Assembly (NCBI GenBank): GCA_018806985.1
Contig: JADANN010000061.1
Coordinates: 62,001-126,000 of the forward strand
Direction: 5' to 3'
DNA length: 64,000 bases
Origin: Angiostrongylus vasorum
Taxonomy: Eukaryota > Nematoda > Chromadorea > Rhabditida > Metastrongylidae
Positions within the stretch are counted from its first letter, which is position 1, and each line of letters starts with the position of its first letter. The notes below the pieces were generated by a model. That model was not told the DNA's origin. It made no database searches and saw only the letters and a program-made list of their open reading frames with translations. The translations under genes were made by a program, and so were the position numbers. Of this stretch, positions 58,400 to 64,000 are shown piece after piece.

Positions 58400-58679
58400 G
58401 TGCATGTGGCGCAATGGTTGGAGGCGCCACTGCAGCACACACGTGGAATCGATCCCCCGCTCATGGCCCACCATGCCCTCCATCCCTTCGGAGTCGGAAA
58501 ATTGGTGCTAGACTTGTCTGGGAAGATACCAGCACTGGTTTGATACAGCGGAAGTCTACCGCGAGTCATTGTGAGGGCCAGATATGCATTCAATCACCTC
58601 CAACGATACTTAATGAAGTTGAATGTTCCTCAGAATCCCTCAGGGGATTGATCAACGCCGAGGGCTTTATCCTTATCCT
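58400..58679 (+). repeat. SINE-A copy with exact 13-bp target-site duplication
   Basis: TTATGCTGAGCGA stands at 58387-58399 and again at 58680-58692. The SINE has box A tggcgcaatggttggagg, a B-box-like gaatcgatcccc and a tail of ttatcc units. This copy fixes the family's boundaries at about 280 bp. Confidence 0.9.
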
Positions 58680-59259
58680 TTATGCTGAGCGAAATTACAT
58701 AAAATAAGCTTTGCATTGATTTATAACAGTACATGAGTGGAGGAAAAATTGCTGCCGAAACGTGCAAGGAAAGCAAAATTAGAAATCTTGCAATGATTTC
58801 CGGATAATCTGATACGTTATCACATGTCACATGCTTATCACATGCTATATTGCCTGTATAATCTGCACTGTTATTGAACGACAGTATCAGATCTGAATGC
58901 TTATTAAGGTAGATCGTCCGAATCTGTGTTTTAGTTTCGTTTGCTCCATTCTTTCGGTCTGTAAGCCTTAAAGTTCGACGTGTGAACGAATGAACGGCAT
59001 AATTTCTATGGCTGATTGTAAGCTGAAAAAGAAAAGTTGATCCAACATCAAAGCTTTCTTTTTTTTCGAAATTCATCGGTAATGCGACAATCACTGAACT
59101 AACCTGTGAAACCACAGCGTTTAACTTTTATTTATAGCCTATTCTTTTTTTTCGATGACAAGATGTTAAGTGAAGTACAACCACAAAGATGCTGAAATAT
59201 GAGCAAAAAGTCGGACACTTACCAGAGCTGCAAACGCTTGATTGCCTTTTCCGTGTGCT

Positions 59260-59745
59260 CACCTGCGATCCAACATACCAATCCATGTCTCTGCTTTGTT
59301 TTTCCCTCAACCACCTTTTTGCTCTAATGGTGTCAGGAATCACCCGTAAACGAAAATGATCTAAGGATCACAAATCGGCATTTAACTCAGTTAAACTAAA
59401 GGTGAAACTGCTCCCAAGTATTGCTCATATATCATCACCATTCCACTTGTGTTTATCGTTATACTCTGCCATGAAAAGAAGAACAGGCAGCAAGTGAAAG
59501 CTAAACATTGTATTTTCGACTATAGCCTAGATTTACTGGGTTCGATGCCTATTAGATTTCCACGGATCATTCCCAATGAAGAGTGATTGCTGACAGTTCC
59601 GTTAGAACAAAAAACCGGCTGAGAGAAAGCAAAAGCAATGGCCACGGTTGGTGTGGTGGATAGCACGTAAGTTCCGGAATGGGTAGTCGCGGGGTCGAAG
59701 CCCTGAGAAGTCTCCAATTTTCGCTCATAAATTAGCATTCTTGTG
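59260..59745 (+). repeat. SINE-C related sequence
   Basis: gggttcgatgcctattagat, gtgattgctgacagttccgt and gttggtgtggtggatagcac with ggggtcgaagccc match the spacer and right arm of the 62 kb element. 59290-59350 resembles part of the spacer in reverse. Confidence 0.55.
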
Positions 59746-60097
59746 CTCGTAGTCGATGAAACTCTTCATTACCTCTTTTTAAGATGCTCATACACAGGTG
59801 AAACGCAGACTAATTTGATCCCATTTAATATTGGAGACTTTGGTACGTAGATGATGGCTGTTTCTTGATTTTTTTAAAAACGGTTTCCCCCTCAAAATCC
59901 GCGCCCGCGCCATTCACCAAAATAACCATTAAAATTATGGCCATATGAATGGTTGTTAAATAAAAAGGAAGAAAAAGCAAATTATCGATGGTTAACAAGT
60001 AAACTGAGTTTTGAATACTAATTTCTATTATACCAGACTTCGGAATGACGACGGCGAAAAAACGGCTCGAATTAAAATGCACTTGGCTCAATAAGAG

Positions 60098-60385
60098 GAG
60101 CAGATAAAAGGACAAAGGATAAAGCTCTCCACGTTGATCAATCCCTGAGGGATGCGCAGTGCATTCGATTAAGTATCGTTGGAGGTGATTGAATGCATAT
60201 CTGGCCTTTACAATGACTCTCGGTGGCTTGCCGAAGTATCGAGCCAGTGCTGCTATCATCCCAGACAAGTCTGGTACTATTGTGACGACCTTGGAAGGAT
60301 GAAAGGCATGGTGAGCCTGGGGGGCGGTGACCGATCTCATGTGTGTACCGCAGGGCGCCTCCTACCACTGCTCCACAAGCGCCTA
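60098..60385 (-). repeat. SINE-A copy, full length
   Basis: The minus strand begins cgcttgtggagcagtggtag. The body cagacaagtctggtacta and the tail ataaagctctccacgttgat are conserved. Confidence 0.8.
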
Positions 60386-60454
60386 GAGGTAGATAGAGAA
60401 TGCAAATTTATCGACTTCTCAGAAATCTGCATGCCCAGACTTCAGCAGAAGAGG

Positions 60455-60475
60455 ATATATATATATATATATATA
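60455..60475. repeat. (TA)n microsatellite
   Basis: About ten TA units just downstream of the SINE-A copy. Confidence 0.85.
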
Positions 60476-60889
60476 CATCGAAAATCTCAATTACTGTAGG
60501 ACGAGCTTCCTTCGTCGTATACGAGCAAAACTATAGCACGGTTTCACAAACCAGTACTTAATTTATGTAGGCGCAGGATCTAAGCGGTCAAACATTGAGA
60601 AAGCACCAGTATTCCAAGGAGCAATCGAAGCTTTGAGTACATGGTTAAAATGGCCATCAGGTGTAAGTGAGGAACCGAACTTCCGTAGAGTGTTTGAATG
60701 GCAATGATGCAAACCATTATATCATGAATCCACGAATTGTCTACACAATAGTGGGTGATGAATGTTCTTAGCGGCGTTTAAAGCGATGTGATATGAATGT
60801 TTAGTGAATGATTGTTTTAATGAAGTCGAATGTATATCTCTGTAGACTACTACTAGTAAGCAGGAAAGTTATTGTAATGTTCGTATAAT

Positions 60890-61150
60890 GTCCTATGGGA
60901 GGGTAGTGTGGAAGCAATGATGCCATTCAGCACCAGCACGGTGTTGGTTCGACTCGGCTCTAGCCCACCAAGACTCTTATCCCGCCGGGGTCGTAGAATT
61001 GGTGCCATGCTTGTCTCTGAAAAGTTCGGTCTCCGAAATTCAAGCTGGAACCCTGTAGCCTTCGGGAATATAGGGATAATCTATTTGACCAGTTTTCAAC
61101 TGCAAGCATGATGAAATGAATGTCCTCAAGCAGCAGTAGTATCCACACGC
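60890..61150 (+). repeat. SINE-B copy
   Basis: gaagcaatgatgccattcag, ggtgttggttcgactcgg, ccgccggggtcgtagaattg and the tail gtcctcaagcagcagtag match 18107-18490. Confidence 0.7.
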
Positions 61151-61244
61151 CTAACTTGGAGGACTTACGTGGTTTCCGCAGAGTAGATATGAAACAAGGA
61201 GGTGTAAATTAAAAAAAATGCAAGTGTAGAAAGCTGAGAGACAG

Positions 61245-61345
61245 GCGAAACCAAAGGCGAGCATGGTGTGGTGATGACCGCACTAGCCCCCGGAAAGGGT
61301 AATAGCGCGTTCGTTCCCCACCGCAGACACCTGTGCTGCCGTGAA
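61245..61345 (+). repeat. SINE-C head
   Basis: gagacaggcgaaacc, catggtgtggtgatgaccgc, tagcgcgttcgttccccacc and gcagacacctgtgctgc are present. The head has a type II tRNA look (long variable arm) with B box gttcgttcccc. Confidence 0.65.
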
Positions 61346-61740
61346 AAATCGTAATAGGCAGTAAGTAATAAAAAAGTTAACGTTGTGCAAGTAGTATTAA
61401 AATATTATTAAGGTCGTCACAGTTCTTTTGTGAAAACCGAGAGTTCTGTGATATTACAAACACAAAGCATAGTTTAAAAAACATAAAAATTTTCAGCAGA
61501 ACAAGAAAGCACAAGTTCTAGACTTAAGGACGAGTGTGGGATAAGTAAGATCGAAGAAGTGTAATGAGAAAGTGCTGGTATCTTATCTGAGAGAATTGAT
61601 TTCTAGCTTTGAGTTACCTGGTAAGAGTGATTTCGATAATTGTAAAAAAGCTATGCCCATTTTGCGCCTCTTTCATTTGTTCACCCACCAGTTGGCTGTT
61701 CGATCTCACCTCTTCGTTACTCTTTTTTTTCTTTTTTCAG

Positions 61741-61980
61741 AGGAGTAGAACGCGCAGTGGTTGTAGGTACTGTGCAATAAATGCATGGTCGCTTGCTCGA
61801 CTTTCATCTAGGGCAAACCACATACCAATCGTTCCTTGATCGATGAAATGGATTAGTACAGTGTTGGATGGAAAAGTCTCCTCCTACTCACAATGCTTAA
61901 AAGCTGCCTGTGGTGGAGAAATGCTAACGGTACGGCGTTCCAGGATTCAAGGAAAAACAGTTTGAACAGCCTTAACCTTT
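61741..61980 (+). repeat. SINE-B copy, diverged
   Basis: gaacgcgcagtggttgtagg and ttgctcgactttc form the head, and ttccaggattcaaggaaaaa the 3' part. Confidence 0.5.
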
Positions 61981-62028
61981 TTATTTACTGCCGATTCTTT
62001 TTAATGGCAGGGGTGGAATGCGAAATAT

Positions 62029-62390
62029 AACTTTCATAATGCTGAGATATTTGCTAAACTCTGGACCGCAGGTGTCTGCGGTGGGGAACGAACGCGCTAT
62101 TGTCCTTCCCGGGGAATAACGCGTTCACCACCACACCATGCGGGCCCTTCGTTTCGCCTGTCGGCTTAATTGGGTTCAATGCCGATTAGGACTCCCGAGA
62201 TCAGTCCCGTTGACGGGTTATTGCTGATGGCAAGTGATCGATAGAACAAGCTGAGAGACAGGCGAAACGAAGGGCTCGCATGGTGCGGTGGTGAACGCGT
62301 TACTGTCCGGAAAGGACAATAGCGCGTTCGTTCCCCACCATAGACACCTGCGGTCCAGAGTTTTGCAAATATCTCAGCATTATGAAAGTT
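62029..62390. repeat. Palindromic SINE-C pair
   Basis: Left arm 62029-62167 and right arm 62248-62390 are inverted copies (aactttcataatgctgagat with atctcagcattatgaaagtt; cccttcgtttcgcctgtc with gacaggcgaaacgaaggg). An 80-bp spacer lies between them. Each arm includes the tRNA-like head ggtggtgaacgcgtt and tagcgcgttcgttccccacc. Confidence 0.8.
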
Positions 62391-62849
62391 TAAACCGCAT
62401 TCAGCGATGCTCAGTAAACAGGTAATATCATAATGTACCAAATTAGCCAATGTGTAAATCGAGCTTTCCTGCATGGTGGGCGAAGTGCTGAGAGCCGCGC
62501 AATGTATTAGGGACTTAACATATCAATAAACAGAGGAATATTGTTTGAGGGAGCAAGTTTGTTAGCTTTTCGCTTTCTTTTGTTTATTCATTTTTTCAAA
62601 TTTGAAAAGTTAGTACCACGTCAATGGTTCCTATGAAGCTCAATCAGACACTAAACACTTTCCGTGAGTTGTTACTTCAGCTGCTAACATCCTCTGCATT
62701 GCCTGAAAAATCGTCGAAGAGCATTTTTGCTTATTTCACAGATGCTATAGATATTACTGGAAGTAGATCGTTTGCAGTAAGGGTTCATTCTCATTAAAAT
62801 GCTTGGTTACCAATTGTCAATTTTTCAAGCGCATCGAAATCTAGTTGTA

Positions 62850-63110
62850 GGTGCAACCTTTGGCAACAAGATGGACACCATTTGAAGCGCCTTCAGATGG
62901 CTTGATGACTCCAGAAGCTCAAATTTTTTTCCTTCGCATTACCCAACTTTGCAAGTTGTGCGGATCACAGCGCGCGCGTATTCCATTCGATTCGTTTCCT
63001 CACATCCATCATCCACGAAGATCTTTAGATTTGCGCGCGCGTTCGGCTGCTCAGTGAAGATTTCGTTTGCTTTGTGAATGTCGTCGAATGCTGGTCAAGC
63101 CGATTCCCAG
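62850..63110 (-). repeat. SINE-B 3' part
   Basis: cgattcgtttcctcacatcc, atcatccacgaagatc and cgtcgaatgctggtcaagcc are the reverse of the SINE-B end. A short CG-rich run (gcgcgcgcgt) interrupts it. Confidence 0.55.
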
Positions 63111-63706
63111 TGGAATCCACGAAAGTACATGCTGGGGCGCTCCAAGACCTTAATTACATACGGACACCGTTTTTCGTGGATTGAAAAAAATAAAAACAAT
63201 CCCAAAAAATTCTGCTACCTCACTCTTAACCATGATGACGATTAACCGGATAGAGCCGAAGAGTTCCGAACCCGAACCGCGCGTTCGTTAAACGGCATCA
63301 TTACCATTGTTCTATTCGCGTACGCTTTGCTCGAAATTTTATCATTATAAAACAAGTGAACTCATTTGTACCCTCCCTAAAAAATGCACATATTAATGGT
63401 TTTTGTTTGAAAGAAGAACTCTTTTCATGAGTTATTTTTGAAGCCAACGTGTCAAATTATCAATGGTGACGGGTAGACGAGAATGTCAACGCCGTCAATA
63501 AAACTATAGAAAGTTTAAAGTTTGCTTAAACATTTCCTTCAATTCACCCTATTAAGGCTGATCCACAGCACTATAAACATCCTCACCAAATCAAATGTCA
63601 GGAAATCCGTAAAAATGAGAAATTTTCCTGCAATCCAGGTAACGCACACAATGTTGAGATATCGCTCACTGTTCAGCCATGAATATTTGTAGTTATCCGC
63701 AAATGG

Positions 63707-63990
63707 GAGCGCATGGCGCAGTGGTTGGAGGCGCTCTGCTACACACACGTGGAATCGATCCCTGAGCCTATGGTCCACCAAGCCTTCCATTCTTCCGGGG
63801 TCGGCAAATTGGTACCAGACTTGCCTTGGAGGATAGCAGCAATTATGCATTGTTAGGCCACCGCGAGTCATTGTAAAGGTCAGATATGCATTCAGTCACC
63901 TCCAAACGATGCTTAATGAAGTCGAATGCATGGCGCATCCTTCAGGGATTGATTAACGCCAAGCTTTGTCATTTATCCTTTTATCCCTAA
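63707..63990 (+). repeat. SINE-A copy, full length
   Basis: Box A tggcgcagtggttggagg, gaatcgatccctgagcctat, accaagccttccattcttcc and a tail tttatccttttatccc are present. Confidence 0.85.
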
Positions 63991-64000
63991 GTGTAAAATT

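Overview
This 64 kb window looks like nuclear DNA of a parasitic clade V nematode, hookworm or strongylid type. The evidence is small exons with consensus GT..AG introns (some only 49-93 nt), an ortholog of the nematode homeobox gene unc-42, and a dense load of tRNA-derived SINEs, Penelope-like elements (PLEs), an RTE-type LINE and a mariner relic. No bacterial genes, rRNA, CRISPR array or intact transposase was seen. Species assignment is inference.

The one gene recognised with high confidence is unc-42, a Prop1-type paired-like homeobox gene. It lies on the minus strand from 52405 down to 41043 in eight exons whose phases all match, encoding 239 residues. Its introns (up to 4.4 kb) have been filled by SINEs. 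Four further minus-strand genes are supported only by matching splice sites and phases: a multi-span membrane protein (3031 to 2014), a candidate gene with very short introns (4848 to 4437), a complete 94-residue protein (31472 to 30785), and the last two exons of another gene (55966 to 55169). A gene relic or exon pair lies at 795-502.

The rest is mainly mobile DNA. 1.5-2.0 kb and 25.5-26.0 kb hold inverted pairs of PLE terminal repeats. 35.8-39.4 kb holds a nearly full-length but dead PLE (reverse transcriptase plus GIY-YIG endonuclease) between inverted terminal repeats. 22.7-23.0 kb and 29.8-30.05 kb hold ends of a second PLE type with CAA tails. Nine places carry hammerhead-ribozyme-like cores of the type known from PLE terminal repeats. 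56.0-56.9 kb is a dead RTE 3' end joined to a PLE fragment, and 57.7-58.3 kb an internally deleted mariner.

Four SINE families recur and are named here: SINE-A (about 280 bp, TTATCC-like tail), SINE-B (about 300-380 bp), SINE-C (head like a type II tRNA) and SINE-D (about 355-390 bp, tail of ATACTTG units, 11-13 bp target-site duplications). Most long open frames outside the genes named above lie in these repeats or are chance frames. Stretches where nothing could be supported are listed as such. All calls come from reading the sequence by eye; no alignment or database search was run.
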